From Psychrobacillus sp. OK028 (GTDB lineage: Bacteria; Bacillota; Bacilli; Bacillales_A; Planococcaceae): a DNA stretch of 64,000 bases. Both the position numbers and the translations under genes were made by a program. The stretch is from positions 62,001 through 126,000 of the forward strand of contig NZ_FNHY01000006.1 of the NCBI RefSeq assembly GCF_900103605.1, in the 5' to 3' direction. The notes beneath the pieces were generated by a model. It was not told the origin of the DNA, did no database searches, and worked only from the letters and a program-made list of their open reading frames with translations. Positions 34,146-42,425 of the stretch are shown here, piece by piece. Every line of letters begins with the position of its first letter. The stretch's first letter is position 1.

Positions 34146-34191
34146 TTTAAACCCTCCATTTCTTGTGACTAGTTGTAACAGCAATTTGGAT

Positions 34192-34743
34192 CTATCTTAT
34201 CTCTGCACCTATGCTATTTTGAAAATGACCTAAAGCCCATTCGTGGCCTAGTTGGTTGAAGCTTGCAACAGCCTCTTTATGCACGACTACTTTAAAGCCT
34301 TTGTTAAAAGCATCCACAGCTGTATGAAGTACGCAAATATCGGTACATACGCCAACAAGGTGAACTTCTGTGATCTGTCTTTCTCGTAATTTTAACTCTA
34401 GGTCAGTACCTGCGAACGCGGAATACCTAGTTTTGTTCATCCAATATACTTGTGCATTGTGTTTGTTGTTTTCATATACATCTTTGAGTCTTCCGAACAA
34501 ATCTCGACCTTCAGTTCCCTCAATGTTGTGAGGCGGAAAAAGCTTAGATTCAGGATGGTAGTTGTCATCCTTCTGGTGTGTGTCAATAGCGAACACTACA
34601 AAGTCCCCATTCGCTATAAAATTCTCCGTTAGTTGTACGATAGTTCCTTCAATGTCCTGTCCTGGTTTACCACAAGTTAACGCGCCGTTATCTGCTACAA
34701 AATCCACTGTGTAATCAATGTTCAATAATGCCTTTTTCATCAT
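34192..34743 (-). CDS. pncA: Nicotinamidase
   Basis: This 183-residue cysteine hydrolase of the isochorismatase-like family deamidates nicotinamide to nicotinate. Asp10 (LLNIDYTVDF), the metal-site DTHQKDDNYHPES histidines, the lysine of MNKTRYSAFAGTDL and the catalytic cysteine in VGVCTDICVLHTA complete the active site. RBS aaaggagcg precedes ATGATG. It is the first enzyme gene of the salvage cluster, 66 bases downstream of nrtR, with an AT-rich inverted repeat in that gap. Confidence 0.94.
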   Translation of the reverse strand: MMKKALLNIDYTVDFVADNGALTCGKPGQDIEGTIVQLTENFIANGDFVVFAIDTHQKDDNYHPESKLFPPHNIEGTEGRDLFGRLKDVYENNKHNAQVYWMNKTRYSAFAGTDLELKLRERQITEVHLVGVCTDICVLHTAVDAFNKGFKVVVHKEAVASFNQLGHEWALGHFQNSIGAEIR

Positions 34744-34764
34744 TTATACGCTCCTTTATATTTA

Positions 34765-34792
34765 AGTTAATTATAATTTTTTAACTGTTAAT
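34765..34792 (-). promoter_or_regulatory. Candidate NrtR operator upstream of pncA
   Basis: The inverted repeat agttaa / ttaact is separated by 10 bases and adjoins gttaatc. On the minus strand the segment begins attaacagtt. The same attaacagtt text occurs (in plus orientation) in the inverted repeat upstream of nrtR at 35633-35660, which suggests one regulator binds both. Confidence 0.45.
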
Positions 34793-34809
34793 CAATAAAT
34801 TGGACAAAA

Positions 34810-35610
34810 TTAATAGTTTGCATTATAGATGGAAACAAAAGGCTCGAAGTCTGTGAATTTATATAGCTGGGCTTTGTTTTTTGACCATCTATTAGATTTT
34901 TTCAGCTCGCCTTTAACCATTACTTTTTCAATGAATGGTAAAGATGGTGCTTTTCTAAAAAACTGAGAATCCAGTTTAATCCAAGAGTCATCCAATACAG
35001 TTAGTAGAACACCTTGTAATTCTGACAACACGAATTCTTTTGGTAAGAAGTTCTTTGCTAATGTAGTGAGTGCCATATCTTTTTTTATAATCCAAATAGC
35101 ATCCTCAATTATTTGTTTGTGATCGAAAGCTAGTTCTAACTGACCGATTTCTTCTAAGGTGAATAATTGTACATCCGATGCATCATCAGCTGCTTTACGT
35201 TTGACTAATTGGTTTTCAGGTACGATAGCATAATGGGCATTCGAGATAATCCAAGCACGCTTGTCACGTCCAGGTTTATCGTAGGTACCGAAGTGTTTAA
35301 TCTTGAGATTGTTTACTCCTGTCTCCTCTTCCAATTCCCGAGAGGCTGCTTCAAAAGCAGTTTCATCTGGTTGGACAAACCCACCAGGTAATGCCCATTT
35401 CCCACCTTCAACGTTTGGTTCTCCTTCTGCATCCTTCTCTGCTCGTTGTATCAACATCAACTTCAAGTCTTTCACTGGCGGTTTGTGCTTTTCTACTTCG
35501 GTAGAAATGATGGTAAATACGGCAATATCGCTAGTGTATCCGTCTGGCGTTTTATATTTGTTTGGATTGTAGTTTTCTAGCATTTCTTCTTCCGACTTGT
35601 ATTTCCCCAT
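34810..35610 (-). CDS. nrtR: NrtR-type Nudix transcriptional regulator of NAD metabolism
   Basis: This 266-residue protein has a Nudix domain (about 20-150) followed by a winged-helix DNA-binding domain (about 160-230). NrtR proteins repress NAD genes and sense ADP-ribose. The Nudix box GGFVQPDETAFEAASRELEEETGV is intact, matching Gx5Ex7REUxEExGU, so hydrolase activity may be retained. The C-terminal part includes AKNFLPKEFVLSELQGVLLTVL and RRKAPSLPF-like FFRKAPSLPFIEK, typical of NrtR. I start at ATG 35610, eight bases after RBS aggagggtgg; the frame open to 35631 begins inside the RBS. It sits at the head of pncA-pncB-nadD, which it likely controls. Confidence 0.9.
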   Translation of the reverse strand: MGKYKSEEEMLENYNPNKYKTPDGYTSDIAVFTIISTEVEKHKPPVKDLKLMLIQRAEKDAEGEPNVEGGKWALPGGFVQPDETAFEAASRELEEETGVNNLKIKHFGTYDKPGRDKRAWIISNAHYAIVPENQLVKRKAADDASDVQLFTLEEIGQLELAFDHKQIIEDAIWIIKKDMALTTLAKNFLPKEFVLSELQGVLLTVLDDSWIKLDSQFFRKAPSLPFIEKVMVKGELKKSNRWSKNKAQLYKFTDFEPFVSIYNANY

Positions 35611-35632
35611 TATTTTAACCACCCTCCTCATT

Positions 35633-35660
35633 TAATTAACAGTTTGTTATTTGTTAATTA
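35633..35660 (-). promoter_or_regulatory. Candidate NrtR operator upstream of nrtR
   Basis: A perfect inverted repeat taattaaca / tgttaatta with a 10-base spacer lies 23 bases before the start codon, just upstream of the RBS. The size and dyad symmetry suit a dimeric repressor and would give autoregulation. Confidence 0.55.
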
Positions 35661-35807
35661 TATATTACGCTTGAATTTTTTAAATTGCAAGGCATTTGTC
35701 TATATTATTTTTTTAATATCGAAAAATAGTGAGCAAGATTGAGAGTACCTTCTTCAGGCTATTCAACTATATTTACTTAATGTAAGTATTGAAGGTTATT
35801 CCAGTAA

Positions 35808-35845
35808 TTAAAAAAGACCCATTACTAAAAAACGGTAATGGGTCT
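35808..35845 (-). terminator. Terminator of the SDR gene
   Basis: The stem agacccattac / gtaatgggtct with a nine-base loop is flanked on plus by aaaaaa, giving a U-run on minus. Confidence 0.9.
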
Positions 35846-35857
35846 GGTCTTACTTAA

Positions 35858-36583
35858 TTAGAAAGGATTTGTCGCTAATAAACTGGCTGTTTTTACATAA
35901 ATTCTAGGATTCAATTTTAATTGTGAAACGATGAAATCAGCAATATCTTCTGGTTGCATAAATTGTTCCACTTTTTCTTTATCAACTAAGTCTGATTTAG
36001 TAGCTAGTTCAGTGACTACTGTACTTGGCGTCAATGCTGTCACGCGTATATTATTCCGACGAACTTCCTGAGCCAATGATTCGGTTAGTCCAATAACACC
36101 AAATTTAGATGCACTATAAGCACTGGAACCTGGCGCTCCATTTAATCCGTTCGTAGAAGAAATATTAATAATATCTCCTCCATTTTTTTCGATCAATTGG
36201 GGAAGTACTGTATGTGTCACATAATAAGTACCCATTAAGTTAACATCGATAATCTTTTTCCACTCTACTGGATCCGTATCTACTAGCTTCTCAAAGCCAC
36301 CAATGCCTGCATTATTTATTAATATATCAGCAGTTCCTAACTCATCAGTTAATTTCTCTATCGCTTGCTGCACTTGTTCTAGTGAAGAAACATCTGCTGG
36401 TGCATAAGCCACTTTAACACCTAAGTCATCTATTTCCTGGGCTACTTCCTTTAACGCTTCCTCTGTTCTTGCAAGTAAGCCAACGTTTACTCCTTCTTTT
36501 GCTAGAGCTACAGCGATAGCTTCTCCAATACCTCTACCTGCTCCCGTTACAAATGCTACTTTACCTTTTAGTGATTGTCCCAT
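35858..36583 (-). CDS. Short-chain dehydrogenase/reductase (FabG-like)
   Basis: This 241-residue SDR has cofactor motif TGAGRGIG (residues 14-21), structural NNAG in ILINNAGIGGF, and catalytic Ser-Tyr-Lys in NISSTNG and SAYSASKFG. The length and the basic residue after the first strand (LLARTEEAL) suit NADPH use. It resembles 3-oxoacyl-ACP reductases, but it is not within a fatty-acid operon, so the substrate is open. RBS aaaggagttg precedes ATG. It is transcribed as a single gene. Confidence 0.9.
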   Translation of the reverse strand: MGQSLKGKVAFVTGAGRGIGEAIAVALAKEGVNVGLLARTEEALKEVAQEIDDLGVKVAYAPADVSSLEQVQQAIEKLTDELGTADILINNAGIGGFEKLVDTDPVEWKKIIDVNLMGTYYVTHTVLPQLIEKNGGDIINISSTNGLNGAPGSSAYSASKFGVIGLTESLAQEVRRNNIRVTALTPSTVVTELATKSDLVDKEKVEQFMQPEDIADFIVSQLKLNPRIYVKTASLLATNPF

Positions 36584-36837
36584 TTTAGCAACTCCTTTGG
36601 ATTTATCTTTTAATCATAGCCCTATAAAATGGAAAACTCCAATTAGTCAACTTCACTATTAATGTCAAAATACCTTTTGCATTATTTGTCAGACATATTT
36701 TTATTAATAAATGTCGAAGTTCCAGTCACCATTAACAGTAGAATTTGCCTAGACATCTCCATTGGTGATTCCACACAACCATTTTCTAGCCATCCGTTTC
36801 ACTTCATGTTAATTTAACTACTATTTTGTTTTAAAAG

Positions 36838-36877
36838 AGCCGAGAAAAGTGATGATAACTTTTCCCGGCTCTTTTTT
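36838..36877 (-). terminator. Terminator of the OYE gene (overlaps its stop codon)
   Basis: The stem aaaagagccgagaaaagt / actttcccggctcttttt is long and slightly imperfect, with A and T runs on both sides. The last stop-codon bases of the OYE gene fall at its edge. Confidence 0.85.
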
Positions 36878-38000
36878 AATCTTCGACTGGTAACCAGCCT
36901 TTCACATTCATCAGTCTGTCCCATAATGGATCTGGAATCACTAATTCTTCTTGTGCATTTCTAGAAAGAGTTTTACGTAATTGATCTTCCTCACCTGCTT
37001 GGACTTTCTCAATCCACTTCGGTTCCATCAGTAATTCGCGACCTAGCGCTATGAAGGGGATACCTGTTTCAAGTGCTTCTACTACTTCATCTGCTGTATG
37101 CAATGAACCTACTCCAACTATCGGAGTACGATCTCCTATTTTTTCATGTATCTTAACAATTCTTGACTCTGTTTTATCCTTTTCACGGAAGGAGCCATTC
37201 CAGAAATGATTAACAGAAACATGTAAGTAGTCTAATCCCTGATCTGCAAGCTTATCGACAAATTGAAGGGTATCGTCCAATTGAATTCCTGGATTACTAC
37301 CCTCTTCAGGAGATATTCGGTAACCTACGATAAACGGTTTTTTTGCATGCTCCTTCACTGCTTTCTTGACAGAATCTACGATAGCTAAAGGAAAATTCAT
37401 CCGATTCTGAAGGGAACCGCCCCATTGGTCTTCTCTTCTATTTGAATGAGGCGAGAAGAATTGTTGTAATAAATAAGTGTTCGCACCATGAATTTCTACC
37501 CCATCAAAGCCAGCTTCAATTGCTCGTCTAGTAGCATCTCCAAAAGCTTGGATTGTTTTATTTATTTCATCCACTGTCATTTCTCTTGGTGTTGCTGCTC
37601 CTTCGCGTTCTGCAGCAACAGCACTAGCTGAAAGTGGCTGTTGATCTGGTAATAATTGTGGCGGAGACTGTCTGCCTCCATGATAAATCTGTATAACCGC
37701 TTTTGTTCCATTTGCTTGAATAGTTTGCGCTAACTTTTTTAATCCTGGAATGAATTTATCATCATCAATACTGAATTGTCCCGGAAAACCCTTCCCTTCC
37801 TTAGTCACATATGCACAGGCAGTTATGAATGTCCCAACTCCCCCAGTTCGCTCTTTATAATACGCTAGCTCTCTTTCAGAAACTTCTCCATTATCTTCAG
37901 AGGAATAGTGAGTCATTGGAGCAACCATTATTCGATTTTTTACTTCTACCCCTGATGGAAAAGTAAATTCTTTAAAAATCTTATCATATTTTTGTTTCAT
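36876..38000 (-). CDS. Old Yellow Enzyme family NADH:flavin oxidoreductase
   Basis: From ATG 38000 the product is 374 residues, a TIM-barrel FMN protein of the Old Yellow Enzyme family. Text includes VKNRIMVAPMTHYSSE at the FMN end, QIYHGGRQS, FDGVEIHGANTYLLQQFFSPHSNRR with the substrate-binding His/Asn pair, and VGVGSLHTADE, FIALGRELLMEP at the phosphate site. It reduces activated double bonds; B. subtilis YqiG is a comparable protein. RBS aaaggag lies eight bases before 38000. The longer frame to 38129 is rejected because it lacks an RBS and family similarity. It is a single gene. Confidence 0.92.
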   Translation of the reverse strand: MKQKYDKIFKEFTFPSGVEVKNRIMVAPMTHYSSEDNGEVSERELAYYKERTGGVGTFITACAYVTKEGKGFPGQFSIDDDKFIPGLKKLAQTIQANGTKAVIQIYHGGRQSPPQLLPDQQPLSASAVAAEREGAATPREMTVDEINKTIQAFGDATRRAIEAGFDGVEIHGANTYLLQQFFSPHSNRREDQWGGSLQNRMNFPLAIVDSVKKAVKEHAKKPFIVGYRISPEEGSNPGIQLDDTLQFVDKLADQGLDYLHVSVNHFWNGSFREKDKTESRIVKIHEKIGDRTPIVGVGSLHTADEVVEALETGIPFIALGRELLMEPKWIEKVQAGEEDQLRKTLSRNAQEELVIPDPLWDRLMNVKGWLPVED

Positions 38001-38097
38001 GTTCTTAACTCCTTTACTAGCCATTCCTAAGAAGGACAATATATTATCACTATTAATACTACAGAAGTTAGAAATAATCTGCCAACAATCTGCCATA

Positions 38098-38145
38098 TAA
38101 AAAAACCTATGTAGCACACTATTCCACAATAGTATGCTACATAGG
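38098..38145 (-). terminator. Terminator of the VWA lipoprotein gene
   Basis: The long stem cctatgtagca / tgctacatagg with extra inner pairs (att/agt region) has a plus-side A-run, giving TTTTTTT on the minus strand. Confidence 0.9.
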
Positions 38146-38151
38146 GATTAT

Positions 38152-39567
38152 TTATTGTTCCGATCTTATTTTTTCTATTTCCTTAACCCAAGCGTCAATC
38201 TTTTGATGAATACGATTGTATTCGTCATCGACTTCTTTGTTTTTATCATCTCTTAGTTGTGTATTTATTGCCTTTAGTTGATCTGAATGCTGATTGACCT
38301 TTTCGTTAAGTTCTTCTCCCTGTTCCGAGGTAATCGATTCCTCTGCAACTAATAACTGGATCATTTTCTTAAAGCGGCTACTTTCTATATTGACTGCATT
38401 ACTAAGTTTCATAGACATTTGACCTATTGCATACTTTGCATTACCTACAGTAAAACCATTAGGACCAGAATGCTTAATCCAAACTACATCTGTCATGCTT
38501 GGGATAACCCATTTATCTTCAATACTATTATTTAGTTCTTCGCCATTATCAGCAGAAATATACTCCCCATTACCGGCTTCAGCTACTGCTTTTAATTGGT
38601 CGTCTCCTTTTTGATCCACATTAAATCCAATAATATTCACTTTGCGATTTTCGTTATCCTGTGCAAATTCTTGTGCTGCACTTACCGGATCCCCATCACA
38701 GGTTTCCGCCCCGTCACTAACAATATAAACTGTTAAAGGACCTTCCACATTTTTGCTTGCTTCGTTGACTGTCTGAATAGCAGCTGCTAGTGGTGTCCAT
38801 CCTTTTGCAGCCACCTCATCAACCGTAGTATTAAATTCTTCTTCCTTATAATTTTGTAATGGATATACTTCGTCTATTTTCGTACATGAAAGTTCCTTAT
38901 CCTTGTTTTCCTGTGTTCCAGCATGTCCATACACATAAAGCGAGACTTCATTGTCTGTTCCTAAAGTTTTCGCAAATCGCTTAACTGCAATTTTAGCAAT
39001 CCCCATTTTCTCCTTACCATCTACTGGAAGGAGCATGCTTGAGCTAGCATCCAATAACAGAAAAGCTTTTGTCGGGGCTGCCTCCTGATTATTTCCCTCT
39101 TCCCCAAACTCCTTTGTCGGTTTTGGCAAATACGGCTCGTTCATAACTGCAGCGTAGTTAATCTGCTTTTCTAGTAAATCCTTATATACATGGCTTCCAA
39201 AGTAGTAACGTAACGCCTTGTACATCGTATCTGTGTCATCTGCTACCTCTATCACACTTTTTAGCTCTTTCTTTTCCTCTGCATTTAAATCCCTAGCTTC
39301 TTGGGGCCAGCTAGAAGTTTCATGATCTATTGTGTAGTCAAGTGCGAACAACCCGGGCTCTGTATTCTTCCATTCTTCTATCGTTGTAGGAATTACTATT
39401 TGGTCGATTACACTAAGATCTGCTTCTTTTGAGTCAGTTTTCTCATTCGTTTGTTTTTCTTCTACCATTGTTTCCTCGTCCTGCTTTGTAACTTCTGCTT
39501 CCTCACTCTCGCTACAGCCTGAGAAAAGCAAAGCGAGTAAAGCAACTGGAATTATTTTTCTATACAT
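38152..39567 (-). CDS. VWA-domain lipoprotein
   Basis: This 471-residue lipoprotein has signal peptide and lipobox LLFSGC (Cys18), then an acidic linker. A von Willebrand A domain (about 165-350) carries the MIDAS motif DASSS in FLLLDASSSM, the threonine of KGWTPLAAA and the aspartate of VSDGAETCDGD. The C-terminal 100 residues are a charged coiled coil (QLKAINTQLRDDKNKEVDD). It is displayed outside the cell membrane; metal-dependent protein binding is the likely activity. RBS gaaggaggg precedes ATG. Neighbours give no pathway hint. Confidence 0.87.
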   Translation of the reverse strand: MYRKIIPVALLALLFSGCSESEEAEVTKQDEETMVEEKQTNEKTDSKEADLSVIDQIVIPTTIEEWKNTEPGLFALDYTIDHETSSWPQEARDLNAEEKKELKSVIEVADDTDTMYKALRYYFGSHVYKDLLEKQINYAAVMNEPYLPKPTKEFGEEGNNQEAAPTKAFLLLDASSSMLLPVDGKEKMGIAKIAVKRFAKTLGTDNEVSLYVYGHAGTQENKDKELSCTKIDEVYPLQNYKEEEFNTTVDEVAAKGWTPLAAAIQTVNEASKNVEGPLTVYIVSDGAETCDGDPVSAAQEFAQDNENRKVNIIGFNVDQKGDDQLKAVAEAGNGEYISADNGEELNNSIEDKWVIPSMTDVVWIKHSGPNGFTVGNAKYAIGQMSMKLSNAVNIESSRFKKMIQLLVAEESITSEQGEELNEKVNQHSDQLKAINTQLRDDKNKEVDDEYNRIHQKIDAWVKEIEKIRSEQ

Positions 39568-39664
39568 CTATATTAGCCCTCCTTCTATTGCCATTAGTTC
39601 CTATACGTACCTGATCCGTATTTGTTTCAAAAAACGTCGACTAGAGTTTGTTGGAGGCAATTAA

Positions 39665-39698
39665 TAAAGGTGCTAGGTTATCAACCTAACACCTTTTT
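39665..39698 (-). terminator. Terminator overlapping the 3' end of the histidine phosphatase gene
   Basis: The stem aaaggtg-taggtt / aacctaacacctt has a plus-side flank that supplies the U-run on minus. The stop codon and last codons of the gene (39686-39698) form one arm. Confidence 0.75.
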
Positions 39699-40291
39699 AG
39701 ATGTTCCTGTCTATTTAAAAATTTAATAATTCTTTTATTCTCTTTTATATCTAAAAGATGTATTCCGGTATCTCCTGTTGCAAATTCATATTCACTTGTA
39801 TTTGGTTGCTTTAGGAAAGCATTTATGAAATGAGATATGAGCCCTCCGTGAGATACGATTGCCACGCGGTTATAGCTCTGGTAATCTAGTAGAATTTGGT
39901 GAAAAATTTTTTCTGCTCGGAAGCGAAACTCTAATGCTGATTCACCCAGTTCGATCGGAATATGTATGGGTCTTCCTGAGGGCGGAAGAGGATATTTTAC
40001 CCTAGCTTCCTCTCTTGAAAGACCTGCTAGCACACCATTGTTAAATTCCATTAAGTCTTTTTCTAAGAGCAAGTCGCAGCCCACAAATTTTTGTAGTGTT
40101 TCGGCAGTGCTTTTTGCTCTCAATAATGGACTAGCAAGGATGAGGTCAGGTGGAAAGTGTTCCGCTACATATGTAGACATAACAATTGCTTGCTGCTCCC
40201 CTAATTTAGTTAAAGGGAAATCAGCTCTTCCTTCATGCACGCCTAACAAATCTGCTTCTGACTGCCCATGTCTAACGATCAGTAACTCCAC
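39686..40291 (-). CDS. Histidine phosphatase (phosphoglycerate mutase-like) family protein
   Basis: This 201-residue protein has the RHG signature LLIVRHGQSEAD, with phospho-accepting His8. It also has the second arginine of ASPLLRAKSTAET, the acid of MEFNNGVLAG, and the second histidine in IVSHGGLISHF. These make a complete phosphatase active site. The substrate is unknown; relatives act on phosphoglycerate, phospho-sugars or cobalamin intermediates. It starts at GTG 40291, five bases after RBS ggaggtg. It lies 15 bases downstream of a PH-domain gene on the same strand and is probably co-transcribed with it. Confidence 0.9.
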   Translation of the reverse strand: MELLIVRHGQSEADLLGVHEGRADFPLTKLGEQQAIVMSTYVAEHFPPDLILASPLLRAKSTAETLQKFVGCDLLLEKDLMEFNNGVLAGLSREEARVKYPLPPSGRPIHIPIELGESALEFRFRAEKIFHQILLDYQSYNRVAIVSHGGLISHFINAFLKQPNTSEYEFATGDTGIHLLDIKENKRIIKFLNRQEHLKRC

Positions 40292-40306
40292 TTGAACACC
40301 TCCACT

Positions 40307-40684
40307 TTACTTCATCACATATTCTGCTAATACACTTTGAACCTTGTATATATTCAATGATTTATTGAATTTTTTCTGTATAGGTACAGCACTTCCAGAT
40401 AACCAAATTTTTAACTCCGCATCCATGTCAAAAGTGCCAGCTGTTTCGATTGAAAAATGCACAACACTTTTATAAGGAATCGAGTGATACTCTACTTTTT
40501 TCCCGGTCATTCCTTGTTTATCGATAAGCAGTAAACGTTTATCCGTAAAAACGATCAAATCCCGTATAAGCTTATATGCATGCTCTACCTTTTCAGCAGG
40601 AGCAAGTAATTCCTTTAATTCACTTTCTACTTTGTCATTCTCAATCTCTGATGCATTCCCCATTAATCCATCTAAAATTCCCAT
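40307..40684 (-). CDS. Bacterial PH-domain protein
   Basis: This 125-residue soluble protein is composed of one bacterial pleckstrin-homology domain. Characteristic text is ELLAPAEKVEHAYKLIRDLIVFTDKRLLLIDKQGMTGKKVEYHSIPY, described here as the two beta-hairpins with FTDKRLLLID at the core. These small proteins occur widely in Bacillales, sometimes as general-stress genes, and their role is unknown. RBS taggaggaatta precedes ATG. The histidine phosphatase gene follows after 15 bases. Confidence 0.85.
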   Translation of the reverse strand: MGILDGLMGNASEIENDKVESELKELLAPAEKVEHAYKLIRDLIVFTDKRLLLIDKQGMTGKKVEYHSIPYKSVVHFSIETAGTFDMDAELKIWLSGSAVPIQKKFNKSLNIYKVQSVLAEYVMK

Positions 40685-40767
40685 CCTAATTCCTCCTAAA
40701 GTATATTATATTATCCATTCAATAACAGTAACGAGAAATCCTGCTATTAGGTGCAAATTTTTAAAAT

Positions 40768-40799
40768 AAAAAAATACCAACTTCTAAATGAAATTGGTA
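40768..40799 (-). terminator. Terminator of tatA
   Basis: Minus-strand hairpin with taccaa / ttggta ends and inner ttc/gaa pairs; a seven-base A-run on plus gives the U-tract. It lies 17 bases beyond the tatA stop. Confidence 0.75.
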
Positions 40800-40815
40800 C
40801 CGTAAATTCGTCCTA

Positions 40816-41019
40816 TTAGTTTTTGTTCTTAGCTTCCGTATTTAGATCATCCACTTTAAACTCTTCCGCTACTTCGTCGACAATATCTTTTGTTGAATTT
40901 TTAAATTCTTTTAATGTTTGTCCCACCGCTCTACCTAATTGCGGTAATTTAGATGGTCCGAATACGATCAAGGCAATCACTAAAATAATGATTAGTCCTG
41001 GTACACCGATATTTGGCAT
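40816..41019 (-). CDS. tatA: Twin-arginine translocase subunit TatA
   Basis: This 67-residue protein has one N-terminal membrane helix ([15 protein letters not shown]), the [21 protein letters not shown] hinge and amphipathic helix typical of TatA/TatE, and a charged tail. It forms the pore-like oligomer that exports folded proteins with TatC. No tatC is adjacent. Divergent from it, 283 bp away, starts an operon whose second gene carries a twin-arginine signal, so a dedicated TatA for that dehydrogenase is plausible. B. subtilis shows such substrate-linked Tat pairs. Confidence 0.93.
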   Translation of the reverse strand: MPNIGVPGLIIILVIALIVFGPSKLPQLGRAVGQTLKEFKNSTKDIVDEVAEEFKVDDLNTEAKNKN

Positions 41020-41301
41020 GATAATTCCTCCATTTGGTTGCTAGATTATTTATAGTCCATTGGCAAATTTAATATACATCAAATTATTTATTTTACACTT
41101 TTTACACAATACACCCTTCTATGTAATTTGTAAATAAGCCCAAATGTAATAAGTTTTCTGAATATTTTATATTATTTTACTTTGTATATTGTCTAGAAAT
41201 CAAGATATAAATAGAGTAAACTTAGAACGGTTGTTTTGTATAATTATATTTTAATAATTAGTATAAAGTAGTTTATTACTATAAGTAAAAGGAGAACAAA
41301 C

Positions 41302-41559
41302 GTGACACAATATAACTTGGAAGAACTTAAAATGTTAAATCAATTATTATTTGCTTTGTTTATTGTAGCGGATTTTGCACTAGCTCTTTTCTTCTATAAT
41401 AATACTTTTCCGTGGTTTGCTTTAGCAGGTGCAGGTATTGGTTTAGCAATTATTGTTTTTTGTTGGACAGGAAAAAAATATCTGTTCTTTATTGCATCAT
41501 TGTTAGTTTTTACTGCTCTGTACTCAGTAGTGTATAACTGGCATTCCATTGTCCATTAA
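41302..41559 (+). CDS. Small three-helix membrane protein of the dehydrogenase operon
   Basis: This 85-residue protein consists of three hydrophobic segments: LLFALFIVADFALALFFY, WFALAGAGIGLAIIVFCW and LFFIASLLVFTALYSVVY. Short loops and a C-terminal NWHSIVH follow. No haem motif (CxxCH) is present. It starts with GTG at 41302 after RBS aaaggagaac, with a TATAAT at 41239-41244 as likely promoter. It precedes the gluconate-dehydrogenase-like pair by 59 bases, so it may anchor the enzyme or pass electrons to quinone. I recognise no named family. Confidence 0.75.
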   Translation: MTQYNLEELKMLNQLLFALFIVADFALALFFYNNTFPWFALAGAGIGLAIIVFCWTGKKYLFFIASLLVFTALYSVVYNWHSIVH

Positions 41560-41618
41560 TTTCATCAAATATTTACCTAGTTAATATTCTCAAATTATTT
41601 TATTGTGGAGGTAATATT

Positions 41619-42380
41619 ATGTCAGAACAGAAAAAAAGTAATGCCATTTTAGATAAAAAATCTTCTAGACGTACTTTTATCAAAAATTCAGGATTAACAG
41701 TTGGAGGAGTTGTATTAGGAGGAGCACTAGGTAGTCTTTTAGTGAATGATAAACAAAATACACCAACTAATACAAACGAGCACTCTGGGGGTACTAATTC
41801 TAACCCAAACGTTGCTTTAATGTATTTCACACCCGATCAATATCGCATTACCGAAGCTGCCGCAGAAAGAATTTTCCCTGCAGATGAAAACGGTCCTGGT
41901 GCGAAAGAATTACTTGTTGCTTACTATATTGACCATCAATTAGCAGGTGCTTGGGGCATGGGGTCAAAAGAATATACATCAGGCCCTTTCTTCGAAGGAG
42001 CAGATACCCAAGGTTACCAAGGACGTCAAAATAGACAACAAATTTTTCAAATTGGTTTAAAAGGAATTCAAGACCAAAGCTTAAAAACATATGAAAAGTC
42101 TTTCATCGAACTTTCAGAGGAAGAACAAGATGCAATATTATCCGAGTTTGCTGATGGAAACGTCGAACTGAGAGGAACATCTTCTGCACATTTCTTCGGA
42201 GTTCTAAGAACAGCAACAATTGAGGGTGCATATGCTGATCCACTATACGGTGGTAATGCAAATATGGAAGGTTGGAAAATGAAAAACTTCCCAGGTCATC
42301 AGATGAGCTTCGTAAATATTATTGAAAAAGAATTTACTGTAGTTGAGCCAATGGCATTAAATTCTCAGCACAAACATTAA
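41619..42380 (+). CDS. Gluconate 2-dehydrogenase subunit 3 family protein with Tat signal
   Basis: This 253-residue protein has a twin-arginine signal, SSRRTFIKNSG (Arg17-Arg18), followed by the hydrophobic stretch LTVGGVVLGGALGSLLV. The mature part (YRITEAAAERIFPADENGPGAKELL, then YIDHQLAGAWG and MEGWKMKNFPGHQ) is the gamma or hitch-hiker subunit of FAD-dependent gluconate/sorbitol/glucose dehydrogenases. It carries the catalytic GMC subunit through the Tat pore. RBS tggaggtaat precedes ATG. The GMC gene follows 45 bases later. TatA is encoded divergently nearby. Confidence 0.92.
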   Translation: MSEQKKSNAILDKKSSRRTFIKNSGLTVGGVVLGGALGSLLVNDKQNTPTNTNEHSGGTNSNPNVALMYFTPDQYRITEAAAERIFPADENGPGAKELLVAYYIDHQLAGAWGMGSKEYTSGPFFEGADTQGYQGRQNRQQIFQIGLKGIQDQSLKTYEKSFIELSEEEQDAILSEFADGNVELRGTSSAHFFGVLRTATIEGAYADPLYGGNANMEGWKMKNFPGHQMSFVNIIEKEFTVVEPMALNSQHKH

Positions 42381-42425
42381 TAGTATCGCAGATATATAGT
42401 ATTTGACGTTAGAGGAGGAATAATA

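Noticed and set aside
38001-38129. N-terminal extension of the OYE protein
   Set aside because: The extra 43 residues have no family similarity or RBS, while ATG 38000 has an RBS at ideal distance.
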